A DNA stretch of 64,000 nt from Luteimonas sp. (GCA_024707405.1 JANPZU010000008.1:248001-312000); one strand, 5' to 3'; positions 27,479 to 37,442 are shown, numbered from the stretch's first letter. The notes: generated by a model from the letters alone, not told the origin. Numbers and translations: made by a program.

Positions 27479-29680
27479 TCAGGCAGACAGGTGCTCGATG
27501 GCGGCCACGCTGCCGAGGCGATCGGCAAGGCGCTTGAGCAGGGCGAGTCGGTTGCGACGCAGGGCATCGTCGTCCACGTTCACCATCACGCCATCGAAGA
27601 AGGCATCGACCTGCGGACGCAACCTCGCCAGGTGCGCGAGGGCATCGACGTAGTCGCCGTGCGCCAGCGCGTGCCCGGTCTCGGCGTACACGGCTTCCAC
27701 CGCCTCGGCCAGTGCCGATTCAGCCGGCTCGCGCAGCAGTTCCTTGTCCTCGATGGCGGGGATCTCGTCGCTGGACTTCTTGAGGATATTGAGGATGCGC
27801 TTGTTGGCCGCGGCCAGCGCCTCGGCCTCGGGCAGTTGCGCGAAGGTGCCGATGGCGTCGATGCGGCGGTCGAAGTCGTAGAGCGAAGCCGGCTTCAATT
27901 CGGCGACGGCATTGAAGTGCGAAACCGGCACGCCCTTGTCTACGTAGTAGCCGCGGAGGCGGTCGAGGATGAAATCATAAAGCTCAGCAATGCCAAGTGT
28001 TGCGTCGCCATCGCGCTCACGCTCAAAGTCGGCCTTTTGCTCGGACAGCGATTTCCTTTCTTTGTCTGACTTCGCCTCATCGAGCAGCCTGTTAGTTGCA
28101 GCCGCAGCATCGACGAAAGCGCGATGTCGAGAAACGGCAATGTAATTCAGGATGTCGAAGTCAAACCCGCTCTCGATGATCGTCCGCGCCAACCCCAGCG
28201 CATTGCGCCGCAACGCGAAGGCATCCTTGTTGCCGGTCGGCTTGAGGCCCGCGGCAAAACCGCCCGCAAGCGTGTCGAGACGTTCGGCAATCGCCAGCAC
28301 CTTGCCCAGCGACGACAGCGCAATGTCGTCGCCGGCGAAGCGCGGCTGCCAGCTTTCGTCGATGGCATTGGCGATGGCGGCGCGATCGTCCTGCGACAGG
28401 TCTGCCAGCGCCGCGTCCTGCATCGCGTAGTGGCGACCGGCGATGCCCTGCAATTCCGGGAATTCGTTGACCAGACGCGACTGCAGGTCGGCCTTCGACA
28501 GCAACGCGGCACGCTTCGCCAACGCCGCATCCACGCCGACCTGCGGCGCGATGGCTTCGGCCAGTGCGGCAACGCGTTCGACCTTCTCGGCCACCGTCCC
28601 CAGCTTGGCCTGGTAGGTGACGGTCTTCAGGCCGTCGTTCATCGACGCGAGGCCCTGCTTCATGTCCTCGACGAAGAAGAACTTGGCGTCGGCGAAGCGC
28701 GGGCGGATCACGCGCTCGTAGCCCTTGCGGATCTCGCTGTCGTCCTTCGGCTCGATGTTGGCGATGCCGATGAAGCGCGCAGTCAGCCGCCCGGCATCGT
28801 CCAGCACCGGGAAGAATTTCTGGTTGGCTTCCATCGTCGCCACCAGCGCTTCCTGCGGCACGGCGAGGAATTCTTCCTCGAACGCGCACGACACCGCCTT
28901 CGGCCATTCGTTGAGGCAGACCACCTGTTCGAGGTTGTCGGTTTCGATGCGCGCGGTGCCGCCTGCAGCCTTGGCCGCGGCATTCACTTCATCGACGATG
29001 CGGCGGCGGCGCTCGCCGGCATCCACCAGCACCTTGGCGCCACGCAACGCATCCACGTAATCGTCCGGCGTGGACAGCCACACCTGCTTGTCGTGCAGGA
29101 AGCGATGGCCACGGCTGAAGCGGTCGGCCTTCACGCCGAACACCTCGCCATCCACCACGTCCTTGCCCAGCAGCAGCACCAGCCACAGCACCGGCCGCGC
29201 GAACGCGTATTCGTGGTCGCCCCAGCGCATCGGCTTGGGGATCGGCATGGCGGCAATGGCCTCGCGCACGATCTCCGGCAACAGGTCGCGGGTTTGCGCG
29301 CCAGGCTTCACCGCGCGATGCACGAAACGCTCGCCCTTGGCGTCGCTGGTCTTCTCCAGTTGCGTCCAGTCGATGCCGGCCTTGGCCGCGAAGCCCTGCA
29401 AGGCCTTGGTCGGCTGGCCGTCGGCATCGAGCGCGATGTTGAGGTACGGGCCCAGCACTTCGGATTTCTGTTCCGGCTGCTCCACGGCCACGCCCGGCAA
29501 CAACACGGCGAGGCGACGCGGCGTGTAGAGCGGCTTGGCATCGCAGCGCTCGACCGCAATGCCGCGCTTGTCGAGCGCTGCGAGCACGCCATCGAAGAAC
29601 GCCTGCGCCAGGCCGGGCAGCGCCTTGACCGGCAGTTCTTCGGTGCCGAGTTCGATCAGGAGGGGTTGCATCGTGGTCAT
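27479..29680 (-). CDS. glyS: Glycyl-tRNA synthetase beta subunit
   Basis: This 733-residue subunit of the alpha2beta2 bacterial GlyRS begins [20 protein letters not shown], the family hallmark. It contains [21 protein letters not shown] and the C-terminal anticodon-binding region [19 protein letters not shown]. It charges tRNA-Gly together with GlyQ. Between about residues 512 and 570 there is a Lys/Glu-rich stretch ([19 protein letters not shown]) encoded by clearly lower-GC DNA (about 27960-28145), which looks like an insertion relative to the members I remember. A second in-frame ATG is at 29671. glyQ lies upstream, separated by a repeat pair. Confidence 0.95.
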   Translation of the reverse strand: MTTMQPLLIELGTEELPVKALPGLAQAFFDGVLAALDKRGIAVERCDAKPLYTPRRLAVLLPGVAVEQPEQKSEVLGPYLNIALDADGQPTKALQGFAAKAGIDWTQLEKTSDAKGERFVHRAVKPGAQTRDLLPEIVREAIAAMPIPKPMRWGDHEYAFARPVLWLVLLLGKDVVDGEVFGVKADRFSRGHRFLHDKQVWLSTPDDYVDALRGAKVLVDAGERRRRIVDEVNAAAKAAGGTARIETDNLEQVVCLNEWPKAVSCAFEEEFLAVPQEALVATMEANQKFFPVLDDAGRLTARFIGIANIEPKDDSEIRKGYERVIRPRFADAKFFFVEDMKQGLASMNDGLKTVTYQAKLGTVAEKVERVAALAEAIAPQVGVDAALAKRAALLSKADLQSRLVNEFPELQGIAGRHYAMQDAALADLSQDDRAAIANAIDESWQPRFAGDDIALSSLGKVLAIAERLDTLAGGFAAGLKPTGNKDAFALRRNALGLARTIIESGFDFDILNYIAVSRHRAFVDAAAATNRLLDEAKSDKERKSLSEQKADFERERDGDATLGIAELYDFILDRLRGYYVDKGVPVSHFNAVAELKPASLYDFDRRIDAIGTFAQLPEAEALAAANKRILNILKKSSDEIPAIEDKELLREPAESALAEAVEAVYAETGHALAHGDYVDALAHLARLRPQVDAFFDGVMVNVDDDALRRNRLALLKRLADRLGSVAAIEHLSA

Positions 29681-29702
29681 ACGGGTAAGCCTTCTTCTGT
29701 TC

Positions 29703-29814
29703 CGTCATTCCCGCGCAAGCGGGAATCGCCTTTCAACAGCCATGTGGCTGGTCATCCAGCGCCTTTGGTGACGATTCGATCAAGAGCTGGATCCCCGCTT
29801 TCGCGGGGACGACG
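29703..29814. repeat. MITE/REP doublet between glyQ and glyS
   Basis: CGTCATTCCCGCGCAAGCGG starts the left end, whose hairpin is ATTCCCGC/GCGGGAAT at 29707-29726. The right end holds TCCCCGC-TTTC-GCGGGGA at 29792-29809 and finishes GACGACG. The ends are imperfect inverted repeats of each other, about 112 bases across, as in a non-autonomous miniature element or REP pair. It separates glyQ from glyS and should form hairpins in their joint mRNA. Confidence 0.65.
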
Positions 29815-29817
29815 ATC

Positions 29818-30723
29818 TCATTGCTTCAAACCGGGGAACCCGAGCTTCTCGCGTTGTTCGTAGTACGCCTGCGCCACCGACTGCGCCAGCTTGCGCACGC
29901 GCAGGATGTAGCGCTGGCGTTCGGTGACGGAAATCGCGCGGCGCGCATCGAGCAGGTTGAAGCTGTGGCTGGCCTTGGTGACCTGGTCGTAGGCCGGCAG
30001 TGGCAGGCCGAGTTCGACCAGCTTTACAGCTTCGGCCTCGCAGGCATCGAAGCGGTGGAACAGTTCGGCCACGTCGGCATGTTCGAAGTTGTAGGCACTC
30101 TGCTCGCGTTCGTTCTGCAGGAACACGTCGCCGTAGGTCACCACGCCCTGCGGGCCGACCGTCCACACCAAGTCGTACACGTTGTCGCAGTTCTGCAGGT
30201 ACATGCACAGGCGCTCGAGACCGTAGGTGATCTCGCCCAGCACCGGCTTGCACTCCAGCCCGCCGGCCTGCTGGAAATAGGTGAACTGGGTGACTTCCAT
30301 GCCGTTGAGCCACACTTCCCAGCCGAGGCCCCAGGCGCCAAGCGTGGGCGATTCCCAGTTGTCCTCGACCAGGCGCAGGTCGTGCACGGTCGGGTCGATG
30401 CCCAGTGCCTTGAGCGAATCGAAATACAGCTCGACGATGTTGTCCGGGTTGGGCTTCATCGCCACCTGGTACTGGTAGTAGTGCTGCAGGCGGTTCGGGT
30501 TTTCGCCATAGCGGCCATCCGTCGGACGACGCGATGGCTGCACGTAGGCCGCGTTCCACGGCTCCGGGCCCAGCGCGCGCAGGAAGGTCGCCGGATGGAA
30601 GGTGCCGGCGCCGACTTCGAGGTCGAGCGGCTGGATCAGCACGCAGCCTTGCGCGGCCCAATAGGCATTGAGGCGCGTGATGAGTTCCTGGAACGTAACC
30701 TTCGAGAGCTGGGGGCCGGTCAT
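29818..30723 (-). CDS. glyQ: Glycyl-tRNA synthetase alpha subunit
   Basis: This 301-residue catalytic subunit of the class II GlyRS has the motifs expected of Gly[55 protein letters not shown] and [20 protein letters not shown]. It forms an alpha2beta2 enzyme with GlyS, encoded 137 bases downstream on the same strand. The ATG at 30723 gives [14 protein letters not shown], a typical N-terminus. Length matches the family (about 300). A -10-like TATACT lies at a normal distance upstream, so the pair is probably transcribed from there. Confidence 0.96.
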   Translation of the reverse strand: MTGPQLSKVTFQELITRLNAYWAAQGCVLIQPLDLEVGAGTFHPATFLRALGPEPWNAAYVQPSRRPTDGRYGENPNRLQHYYQYQVAMKPNPDNIVELYFDSLKALGIDPTVHDLRLVEDNWESPTLGAWGLGWEVWLNGMEVTQFTYFQQAGGLECKPVLGEITYGLERLCMYLQNCDNVYDLVWTVGPQGVVTYGDVFLQNEREQSAYNFEHADVAELFHRFDACEAEAVKLVELGLPLPAYDQVTKASHSFNLLDARRAISVTERQRYILRVRKLAQSVAQAYYEQREKLGFPGLKQ

Positions 30724-30760
30724 CGGAAGCCTTGGATTCGGCGGTTTTACGGGGCGCGCT

Positions 30761-30766
30761 AGTATA
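30761..30766 (-). promoter_or_regulatory. Probable -10 box of glyQ in a divergent spacer
   Basis: On the reverse strand TATACT lies 37 bases before the glyQ ATG and matches the -10 consensus at five of six positions. The same AT-rich spot read on the plus strand (TAGTAT at 30760-30765) could serve gspE. No good -35 is seen for either direction. Confidence 0.45.
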
Positions 30767-30810
30767 GCGGTGCACCCCGCGCATCCCTGCCGCCCGGAGC
30801 TTCCGCCACC

Positions 30811-32610
30811 TTGAACGACTTGCGTCCACGCTCCGTGCCAACCACGTCGCAGCTGCCTCCCGGACGGCTGTCGCTGGAACCGGTGCTGGCCGCGCTGGTC
30901 GCCGACGGATTGCTGGCCGAAGCCGATGCCGAACGCGCACGCAAGGGCAGCGCGCAGGTGCGCAGCCTCGATGCGGTGCATCCGCTGGTGCTGGTGTCCA
31001 ACCTCAAGCTGCCCTCGGCACGCATCGCCGGTGCCGAACTCGGGCTGGAAGCGCTGACCGAATGGCTGGCGCGCGCCAGCGGCCATGCCTACCTGCGCAT
31101 CGACCCGACGAAGATCGTGGTGGCCGAAGTCACCGAACTCGTGTCCCACGCCTACGCGCGCCGACACCGCATCCTGCCGGTGGAAGTCACGCCCGACCGC
31201 GCCCGCATCGCCACCAGCGAGCCGATGGCGACCGATTGGCTCGGTGACGTGCAGCGGCTGTTGCGGCGCGAAGTGGAACTGGTCGTGAGCAACCCGCTCG
31301 ACCTGCACCGCTACACGATGGAGTTCTTTGGCGTGACGCGCTCGGTGCGCGGCATGCAGGACGGCGCCGACACCGCGTCGAACGCGCCGACCTTCGAGCA
31401 ACTGGTCGAACTGGGCCGCTCGGGCGAAGTGGGTGCGGACGACCACCACATCGTCCACATCGTCGACTGGCTGCTGCAGTACGCCTACGAGCAACGCGCC
31501 TCCGACATCCACCTCGAGCCGCGCCGCGACGTGGGCCGCGTGCGCTTCCGCATCGACGGCGTGCTGCACAAGGTGTTCGAGATGCCGCCGCCGGTGATGA
31601 CCGCCGCAGTCAGCCGCATCAAGGTGCTGGGGCGCATGGACCTGGCCGAACGCCGGCGCCCGCAGGATGGCCGCATCAAGACGCGCTCGCCCGGCGGACG
31701 CGAAGTGGAGATGCGACTGTCCACCATGCCCACCGCGTTCGGCGAGAAGTGCGTGATGCGCATCTTCGACCCGGATACCGCGTTCAAGGACATCGCACAG
31801 CTCGGGTTCGATGCGGACGAGGCGGCGACGTGGACGGAACTCACCAACCGCCCGCACGGCATCGTGCTGGTCACCGGGCCGACCGGCTCGGGCAAGACCA
31901 CCACGCTGTACTCCACGCTCAAGCAGCTGGCGACCAGCGACGTCAACGTGTGCACGGTCGAGGATCCGATCGAGATGATCGCGCCCGAGCTCAACCAGAT
32001 GCAGGTGCACCACCAGATCGACCTGACCTTCGCGCAGGGCGTGCGCACGCTGCTGCGGCAGGATCCTGACATCATCATGATCGGCGAGATCCGCGACCTC
32101 GACACCGCGCAGATGGCGGTGCAGGCCTCGCTCACCGGTCACCTGGTGCTGTCGACGCTGCACACCAACGACGCACCGTCGGCGATCACGCGCCTGCTCG
32201 ACCTCGGGTTGCCGCATTACCTGATCGCCTCGACGCTCAACGGCATCCTCGCCCAGCGCCTGGTGCGCACGCTGTGCCCGCACTGCAAGGTGCCGCGCGC
32301 GATCGAGCCCGAAGCCTGGGCATCGCTGCTGCCCGGCCAAGACGCACCGCCGCCGGAAGACGCCTGCGGGCCGGTCGGCTGCCTGGAGTGCCGCAACACC
32401 GGCTACTTCGGCCGCATCGGCCTGTACGAACTCATGCCGATCACGCCACGCCTGCGCACACTGGTGCGTCCGGACATGGACCTGGCCGGATTCACCCGTG
32501 CCGCGGTCGGCGAAGGCCTGCGCACGCTGCGCACCGCGGGCGCGGAGAAGATCGCGCAGGGACTGACGACGGTCGAAGAAGTGCTGACGGTGCTGCCGCC
32601 GCAGGAATGA
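30811..32610 (+). CDS. GspE/PulE-family secretion ATPase (orphan)
   Basis: This 599-residue protein has the N-terminal GSPII_E domain (residues about 25-170) and a RecA-like ATPase core. The core contains Walker [11 protein letters not shown] at 356-365, an Asp box in CTVEDPIEM, Walker [15 protein letters not shown] and a His box in [15 protein letters not shown]. The zinc-binding CPHC...CLEC set is near residues 490-530. Such ATPases drive type II secretion or type IV pilus extension. No gsp or pil genes are nearby, so its partner machine is encoded elsewhere. The start at 30811 is a TTG (next ATG far inside); the stop overlaps the next gene by four bases. Confidence 0.85.
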   Translation: MNDLRPRSVPTTSQLPPGRLSLEPVLAALVADGLLAEADAERARKGSAQVRSLDAVHPLVLVSNLKLPSARIAGAELGLEALTEWLARASGHAYLRIDPTKIVVAEVTELVSHAYARRHRILPVEVTPDRARIATSEPMATDWLGDVQRLLRREVELVVSNPLDLHRYTMEFFGVTRSVRGMQDGADTASNAPTFEQLVELGRSGEVGADDHHIVHIVDWLLQYAYEQRASDIHLEPRRDVGRVRFRIDGVLHKVFEMPPPVMTAAVSRIKVLGRMDLAERRRPQDGRIKTRSPGGREVEMRLSTMPTAFGEKCVMRIFDPDTAFKDIAQLGFDADEAATWTELTNRPHGIVLVTGPTGSGKTTTLYSTLKQLATSDVNVCTVEDPIEMIAPELNQMQVHHQIDLTFAQGVRTLLRQDPDIIMIGEIRDLDTAQMAVQASLTGHLVLSTLHTNDAPSAITRLLDLGLPHYLIASTLNGILAQRLVRTLCPHCKVPRAIEPEAWASLLPGQDAPPPEDACGPVGCLECRNTGYFGRIGLYELMPITPRLRTLVRPDMDLAGFTRAAVGEGLRTLRTAGAEKIAQGLTTVEEVLTVLPPQE

Positions 32611-33365
32611 GCCACGCCGTGACGTCGCATCCCCGCCCGTTCCTGATCATCGAAACCGGCCAGCCGGTGCCGTCGATGCGGCGCCACGGCGGTTTTCCGC
32701 ACTGGATCCGCGTCGCCGCCGGCCTGTCGCGGCACGATGCACGCGCGGTCGATGTCGAGGCCGGCCAGACGCTGCCCGATGCGGACGGATTCGCCGGGAT
32801 CATCATCACCGGGTCAGCGGCGATGGTCACCGATCGCCACGACTGGAGCGAACGCAGCGCCGACTGGTTGCGCGAAGCCGCGCATGGCGATGTGCCGCTG
32901 CTTGGCATCTGCTACGGACACCAGTTGATCGCACACGCGCTCGGCGGCGAGGTCGGCGCCAACCCGAACGGTCGCGAGATGGGCACGGTGCAGGTCGTTC
33001 GCGATCCCGCCGCGCACGGCGATCCGCTGTTCGCCGGGCTGCCGGAACGCTTCAACGCACAGGCCACGCACCTGCAGAGCGTGCTGCGCCTGCCCGAGGG
33101 AGCCACCGTGCTCGCCCGCAACGACCACGACCCGCACCATGCCTTCCGCTGGCGCGACCACGTCTGGGGCATGCAATTCCATCCCGAGTTCAGCGCGATG
33201 CACATGCGCGGCTACATCCGCGCGCGCGCCGACGCACTGGCGAACGAAGGCACCTGCGCGACCCGCATGCACGATGCCGTCGCCGCCGCACCGCATGCGC
33301 GCGCGGTGTTGCGGCGCTTCGTCCGGCACGTCCGGCACACGCGCCGCGGACAGGCCATGCAGTAG
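32607..33365 (+). CDS. Class I glutamine amidotransferase (GMP-synthase-like)
   Basis: This 252-residue stand-alone amidotransferase domain has the nucleophile elbow [17 protein letters not shown] (Cys102) and the catalytic pair in [10 protein letters not shown] (His192, Glu194). It resembles the GuaA-like free amidotransferases rather than TrpG or CarA, because no synthetase domain or partner is adjacent. It presumably hydrolyses glutamine or a gamma-glutamyl compound in the cytoplasm; the substrate is unknown. The ATG lies in the ATGA overlap with the GspE-like gene, so the two are translationally coupled although I see no functional link. The C-terminal 30 residues are Arg/His-rich. Confidence 0.85.
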   Translation: MSHAVTSHPRPFLIIETGQPVPSMRRHGGFPHWIRVAAGLSRHDARAVDVEAGQTLPDADGFAGIIITGSAAMVTDRHDWSERSADWLREAAHGDVPLLGICYGHQLIAHALGGEVGANPNGREMGTVQVVRDPAAHGDPLFAGLPERFNAQATHLQSVLRLPEGATVLARNDHDPHHAFRWRDHVWGMQFHPEFSAMHMRGYIRARADALANEGTCATRMHDAVAAAPHARAVLRRFVRHVRHTRRGQAMQ

Positions 33366-33412
33366 CATGTCGGTCGACGTGGCGAAGGCCACATGGGCGG
33401 GACAGCGGTTCA

Positions 33413-34330
33413 ATGACGACACGTGCACTGGGGCCGGGCGCCGGCTTCGACTGGATCAAGCGCGCGATCAACCTGGGGGCCGGCAACCCACGGGCCATCT
33501 TCGGTGGCGCGGCGCTGTTCTTCGTCGCGATCATGGGCGTGGTGATCGTGATGAGCATGGTCATCGGCCTGTTCACCGCCACATTGCAGCCCGGCAGCAC
33601 CGCGGCGCTGGCATTGAGCCTGCTCGTCACCCTGCCCCTGCTGCTGGTGGCGGCCTGCCTGATCGTCGGCTACCTGCGCACCATCGACGCGGTCGAAAGC
33701 GGCAGGCCCGCCACCGCGACCGATGTGCTCAAGGGCTTCTCGGACATGCAGACCTCGCTGCGCGCCTTCGGGCTGCTGCTGGCGCTTGCGGTCTTGCAGA
33801 ACGCCCTGGTGGCCGGCATCGTCGCCACGTTCTCGCCGGAACTCGGCACCTGGTACGCACAGATCGTGCAGGCGCAGGCCAGCGGCCAGCCGCCGACGCA
33901 ACTGCCGCAATTGCCCGCCGGCTCCGGCACCGTGTCGATCCTGATCTCGCTGGTGATGCTGCTGGTTTACGCGGTGCAGTCGATCGGGCTGGGCCAGGTC
34001 GCGCTGGGCGGCCGCCGTTTCGGCGGCGCGCTCGCAGACGGGTTCTCGGGCGCGATCCGCAACCTGCTGCCGTTGCTGGTGCTGGCGGTGGTGGTGATCG
34101 TGGCGGCCATCGCGTCCGGACTCGTGCTGCTGCTGGTGGCCGCAGTCATCGGATTGCTGGCGAAACTGCTTGGCGGCTGGATCGCGATCCTGCTCGCCAT
34201 TCCACTGTACGTCGCCATCGTGCTCGCGCTGGTGGTGGTGTCGTTCGGGGTGATGTACCACCTGTGGCGCGACGTGGCCGGCGGCGGCGCGGCGGTTCCG
34301 CCATTGCCCGAGGGCAGCGTCGAGCTCTGA
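33413..34330 (+). CDS. BPSS1780-family polytopic membrane protein
   Basis: This 305-residue protein has about six membrane helices (AIFGGAALFFVAIMGVVIVM, LALSLLVTLPLLLVAACLIV, FGLLLALAVLQNALVAGIV, SILISLVMLLVYAVQ, NLLPLLVLAVVVIVAAIAS, WIAILLAIPLYVAIVLALVV). The N-terminus (GAGFDWIKRAINLGAGNPRAIF) and the layout match the family databases name after BPSS1780; the function is unknown. It ends 13 bases from the convergent RDD gene, and a hairpin inside that gene could terminate it. The start ATG has no strong ribosome site. Confidence 0.75.
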   Translation: MTTRALGPGAGFDWIKRAINLGAGNPRAIFGGAALFFVAIMGVVIVMSMVIGLFTATLQPGSTAALALSLLVTLPLLLVAACLIVGYLRTIDAVESGRPATATDVLKGFSDMQTSLRAFGLLLALAVLQNALVAGIVATFSPELGTWYAQIVQAQASGQPPTQLPQLPAGSGTVSILISLVMLLVYAVQSIGLGQVALGGRRFGGALADGFSGAIRNLLPLLVLAVVVIVAAIASGLVLLLVAAVIGLLAKLLGGWIAILLAIPLYVAIVLALVVVSFGVMYHLWRDVAGGGAAVPPLPEGSVEL

Positions 34331-34343
34331 TCTTCGCGAGAGG

Positions 34344-35030
34344 CTAGATCAAGCCATCGAACGCCGCCTGCAGGGCGGCGTTCGTCGTTTGCAGCAGCCA
34401 CGCCAGCACCGCGAATGCGAGTGCAACCTGCGCCGCGATCCACCACTTCGCCCACGCCGGCAAGCCGCCGGGCTGCGGCAATTGCACGACCCGCGTGCCC
34501 GCCAGCAGGTCATGCCATGCGCGATGCCGCGGCGGCATCGCGGCCCACAGGTGTCCGAGGTTGAGTCCGAGCCACGACAGCACGCCGGCGGCATGCCGCA
34601 ACGCGGCGCGGCCAAAGCCGATGCGGGCACCATCGTCCGCACTCACCACGCGCAGGCCGAGCACGCGCTTGCCCGGCGTCGCCTGCCAGCGCGAAGACTC
34701 GAAGGCGGCGTGGTACGCCAGTCCCAGCAATGCGAAGGCCAGCATCGGTGGCCACGCCGCCGCCACGATCGCCGCCGCGAGTTCGGTGGTCGAAGCGCGC
34801 ATCGCGTGGTTGCCGAGCAACCCCGACACCAGCGCGGGGAACGCCCCGCCCGCATCGAACACGCGCAGCATGGCGGTGGCCACCGCATCGGACATCGAAG
34901 CCAGCGCGGCATCGGCACGCGCGAGTCCGTCGCGGATGCGCCCGTGGCTGGCGAGCACGGCCAGCGCCGCGAGCGGCGCGGCATCGAGCGACCAGGCGGC
35001 ATAACGGCGGGCGAGGCCAGCCGGCTGCAT
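34344..35030 (-). CDS. RDD-family membrane protein
   Basis: This 228-residue membrane protein opens MQPAGLARRYAAWSLDAAPLA, the Arg-x-x-Ala-x-x-x-Asp pattern of RDD proteins. It continues with RWQATPGKRVLGLRVVSADD, another family motif, and closes with a helix (WWIAAQVALAFAVLAWLLQ). RDD proteins are inner-membrane proteins of mixed or unknown function, some linked to cation exchange. Its ATG overlaps the tatC stop by one base (TGATG on the reverse strand), so it is the last gene of the tatABC unit. No functional relation to Tat export is established. Confidence 0.82.
   Translation of the reverse strand: MQPAGLARRYAAWSLDAAPLAALAVLASHGRIRDGLARADAALASMSDAVATAMLRVFDAGGAFPALVSGLLGNHAMRASTTELAAAIVAAAWPPMLAFALLGLAYHAAFESSRWQATPGKRVLGLRVVSADDGARIGFGRAALRHAAGVLSWLGLNLGHLWAAMPPRHRAWHDLLAGTRVVQLPQPGGLPAWAKWWIAAQVALAFAVLAWLLQTTNAALQAAFDGLI
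34359..34383 (+). terminator. Hairpin terminator candidate for the BPSS1780-family gene
   Basis: GAACGCCGCC pairs with GGCGGCGTTC around a TGCAG loop, followed by GTCGTTT. It lies just past the plus-strand gene ending at 34330 but inside the 3' coding end of the RDD gene. The U-tract is interrupted, so efficiency is doubtful. Confidence 0.4.
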
Positions 35031-35791
35031 CACGCCTCGTCGCCGGAACCTTCGGCTTGCTTCGGTGCCAGCAGCCGCGAAGCGACGATCCCGGCCTCGT
35101 ACAGCAGGCACATCGGGATCGCGAGCAGCAACTGGGAGATCACGTCCGGCGGCGTGATGACCGCGGCGAGGATGAAGATGCCGACGATCGCGTAGCCGCG
35201 CCATTCGCGCAGCTGCGCCGGCGTCACCCAGCCCAGCAACACCAGGATCACCAGCGCGACCGGCAATTCGAAGCTGATGCCGAAGGCGAGGAAGATCACC
35301 AGCACGAAATCCAGGTAGGCGTTGATGTCGGTCATCATCGCCACGCCTTCGGGCGTGATGTGGGTCAGGAACCCGAACACCGCCGGCAGCACCACGAAGA
35401 ACGCGAACGCGCAGCCGGCGTAGAACAGCACCACCGCCGACGCCAGCAGCGGCAACGCCAGTTTCTTCTCGCGCTTGTACAGGCCCGGCGCGACGAACGC
35501 CCAGGCCTGGTACAGCAGCCACGGCATGGTGGCGACCACCGCCACGAAGAACGCCAGCTTGAGCGGCGCGAAGAACGGCGAGGCCACTTCCACCGCGATC
35601 AGGTGCGCGCCCTCGGGCAGCTTGTCCACCAACGGCTGCGCGAACCAGCCATACAGGCGGTTGGCGAACGGCAGCAGCCCCAGCAGCACGATGCCCAGGC
35701 CGGCCAGCGCGCGCATCAGCCGCGAGCGCAGCTCGACCAGATGGTCGATCAGGCTGCTCTCGCCGTCGTCGAACTCAGCGCCGCTCGCCAT
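35030..35791 (-). CDS. tatC: Sec-independent protein translocase TatC
   Basis: This 253-residue, six-helix inner-membrane protein is the receptor core of the twin-arginine translocase. The N-terminal HLVELRSRLMRALAG motif and FVAPGLYKREKKLALPL loop are diagnostic, and a conserved Glu lies in ISFELPVALVIL. It recognises twin-arginine signal peptides together with TatB. I chose the ATG at 35791 (MASGAEFDDGESSLIDHL), which overlaps tatB by 17 bases; an ATG at 35830 would add a basic 13-residue lead and a longer overlap. The gene order tatA-tatB-tatC-RDD is a single transcription unit by spacing. Confidence 0.95.
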   Translation of the reverse strand: MASGAEFDDGESSLIDHLVELRSRLMRALAGLGIVLLGLLPFANRLYGWFAQPLVDKLPEGAHLIAVEVASPFFAPLKLAFFVAVVATMPWLLYQAWAFVAPGLYKREKKLALPLLASAVVLFYAGCAFAFFVVLPAVFGFLTHITPEGVAMMTDINAYLDFVLVIFLAFGISFELPVALVILVLLGWVTPAQLREWRGYAIVGIFILAAVITPPDVISQLLLAIPMCLLYEAGIVASRLLAPKQAEGSGDEA

Positions 35792-36239
35792 CGCCGCCTT
35801 CTTCCGGGGGGTTCGGGTCGCCGTCGGCATCGTGCGCAAGCAGGTCGGGCTGCCGCGGTTCGGTCGGCTGCGAGGCTTCTTCTTCCGCTGCCGCTTCTTC
35901 TTCCGGCACAAGGCCGCTCAGCGATTCGCGGCGCATGGATTCGACCTCGCGCCGCGCCTGCGCCTCGGCTTCGCGTACTTCTTCCTCGAGCCTGCGCGCG
36001 GCATCGCCTGCTTCCTTGCCAAGATCGCGCGCGGCCTCGCGGGTTTCCTGGAGGCTGCGCTTGAGTTCCTCGGCAGCCATTTCGCGCTCGAGTTCGGACT
36101 TCACCGAATACCACTGCGCGCGCGCGCGGCGCACCCACAGCCCGGCGAAACGCGCCGCCTTGGGCAGGCGTTCGGGGCCAAGCACGATCAGGGCGACCAC
36201 CGCGATCAGCAGCAGTTCGCCGAACCCGATGTCGAACAT
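35775..36239 (-). CDS. tatB: Sec-independent protein translocase TatB
   Basis: This 154-residue protein has an N-terminal membrane helix MFDIGFGELLLIAVVALIVL with the typical GFGEL start. A Gly-Pro hinge (LGPERLPKAAR) and an amphipathic helix follow, then a long charged coiled-coil (residues about 45-110). TatB binds TatC and the signal peptide. The C-terminal tail is acidic and Pro-rich. It lies 24 bases downstream of tatA and overlaps tatC by 17 bases, a common arrangement. Length is within the usual 130-170 range. Confidence 0.94.
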   Translation of the reverse strand: MFDIGFGELLLIAVVALIVLGPERLPKAARFAGLWVRRARAQWYSVKSELEREMAAEELKRSLQETREAARDLGKEAGDAARRLEEEVREAEAQARREVESMRRESLSGLVPEEEAAAEEEASQPTEPRQPDLLAHDADGDPNPPEEGGDGERR

Positions 36240-36263
36240 CGAAAGACGCCGCGACCGTCCGCG

Positions 36264-36494
36264 TCAGCGCGGGACGGAATCGTCCTGGCGGGATTTGTCG
36301 GCGGTCGCCTCGCCGCGGCGGGATTGGTCGTCGAGTTCGCCGGCCGGTTTGTCGTCGTCGTCGCTGAGGCCTTTCTTGAAGCCCTTCACCGCTTCGCCCA
36401 GGCCCTTGCCGGCGCCGCGCAGCCGCTTGGTGCCGAACACCAGCAGCACGACCACCAGCACGATGATCCAATGCCAGATGCTGAAGCTGCCCAT
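36264..36494 (-). CDS. tatA: Sec-independent protein translocase TatA
   Basis: This 76-residue protein begins [20 protein letters not shown], the TatA membrane helix, followed by the [23 protein letters not shown] hinge and amphipathic helix (quoted in family form) and a charged, Asp-rich tail. TatA oligomerises to form the translocation pore for folded proteins. It is the first gene of the tat unit on the reverse strand. I see no distinctive promoter in the 89-base spacer from the SYLF gene end. Confidence 0.95.
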   Translation of the reverse strand: MGSFSIWHWIIVLVVVLLVFGTKRLRGAGKGLGEAVKGFKKGLSDDDDKPAGELDDQSRRGEATADKSRQDDSVPR

Positions 36495-36583
36495 TGCGCG
36501 TTCTCGTTGCCGGAAGGACGCTCAGGATAACGCACCGCGCCGGCATCGACCGTCGACGCCGGCACGCAACCGCATTCAGGCGA

Positions 36584-37442
36584 TCAGGGCAGCGGTTCGA
36601 CCGTCGCCGGGTTGTCGTCGACCGGCTGGAACGGCTCGGGCTGGGCGTCGGAGGCCGGTTGCGGCTGGTTCGGGACGGACGCCGGCGCAGGCCTTGATGC
36701 AGGCTGCGTGCCGGTGGTGCCGCGGGCGCTGCGCGCGATCGCGGTGGCTTCCTCGAGGCGATCACGGAAATCGACCACCGCACTGGACGGTGCCTGCGGT
36801 GCACGACCCTCGAAGATCATGCGTGGCGTGGTGTCGCGGCCGTAGACGGCCTCGTTTGCGCGGTCGTCGATGGTCAGCGCGGCACCGTCGAGCGCGACGC
36901 CGGCGAACAGTCCCCGGGCGCGTGACCACGACCAGATCTCGGCCTTCAACTGGCCGTCGGTCGCGGCGGACGCATTGCGTCCCACCGGGCCGGCGGCGAC
37001 GCCGGCATCGGCACCGAGCGTGATCTTGCCGTTGACGATGGATTCGAGGCTGCGGTCGTTGCGGAACACCAGCACCACGTCTGACGACTGCACGCCCGCC
37101 TGGAAGCCGATGCTGCCACCGGTGATGCGCACGAAGCTGGGGTTGGGACCAGGTGCCGTCGGGCGACTTCACCGACAACAGGCCATGGCCGCGGCGACCG
37201 CCGAGCGCGAGCGCGACCTTGACCGTGTCGGGGATCACCACGATCGCCTTGGCATCGTCGAGCAGGCGATCCGGGATGGCCGATTCCGGGATGGCCTGGA
37301 CTTCGGTGAGCACCCGCACCGCGTTGCGCGCGCGCTCGTCCTCGCGCGAACCCGCCGATGCATGTCCGGCGACCAGCAGCAAGGCGATGGCGATCGCGGC
37401 AGCGGCCGTGCGCAGGGAATGGATTCGATGGCGTTGGAACAT
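36584..37442 (-). pseudogene. SYLF/YSC84-type lipid-binding protein gene with a single-base frameshift
   Basis: Reading from an ATG at 37442, the frame encodes a signal peptide (MFQRHRIHSLRTAAAAIAIA, then LLLVAGHASA) and the start of a SYLF domain (DAKAIVVIPDTVKVALALGG, then LLSVKSPDGTWSQP). The frame then shifts at a run of four G on the plus strand (37139-37142). The remainder continues one frame over from VRITGGSIGFQAGVQSSDVV through DRSLESIVNGKITLGADAGV to a Pro-rich tail ending at 36584. Three G instead of four would restore a protein of about 285 residues. SYLF proteins bind phosphoinositides or lipids and are often exported in bacteria. The break may be a homopolymer error or a real mutation. 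Confidence 0.82.
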
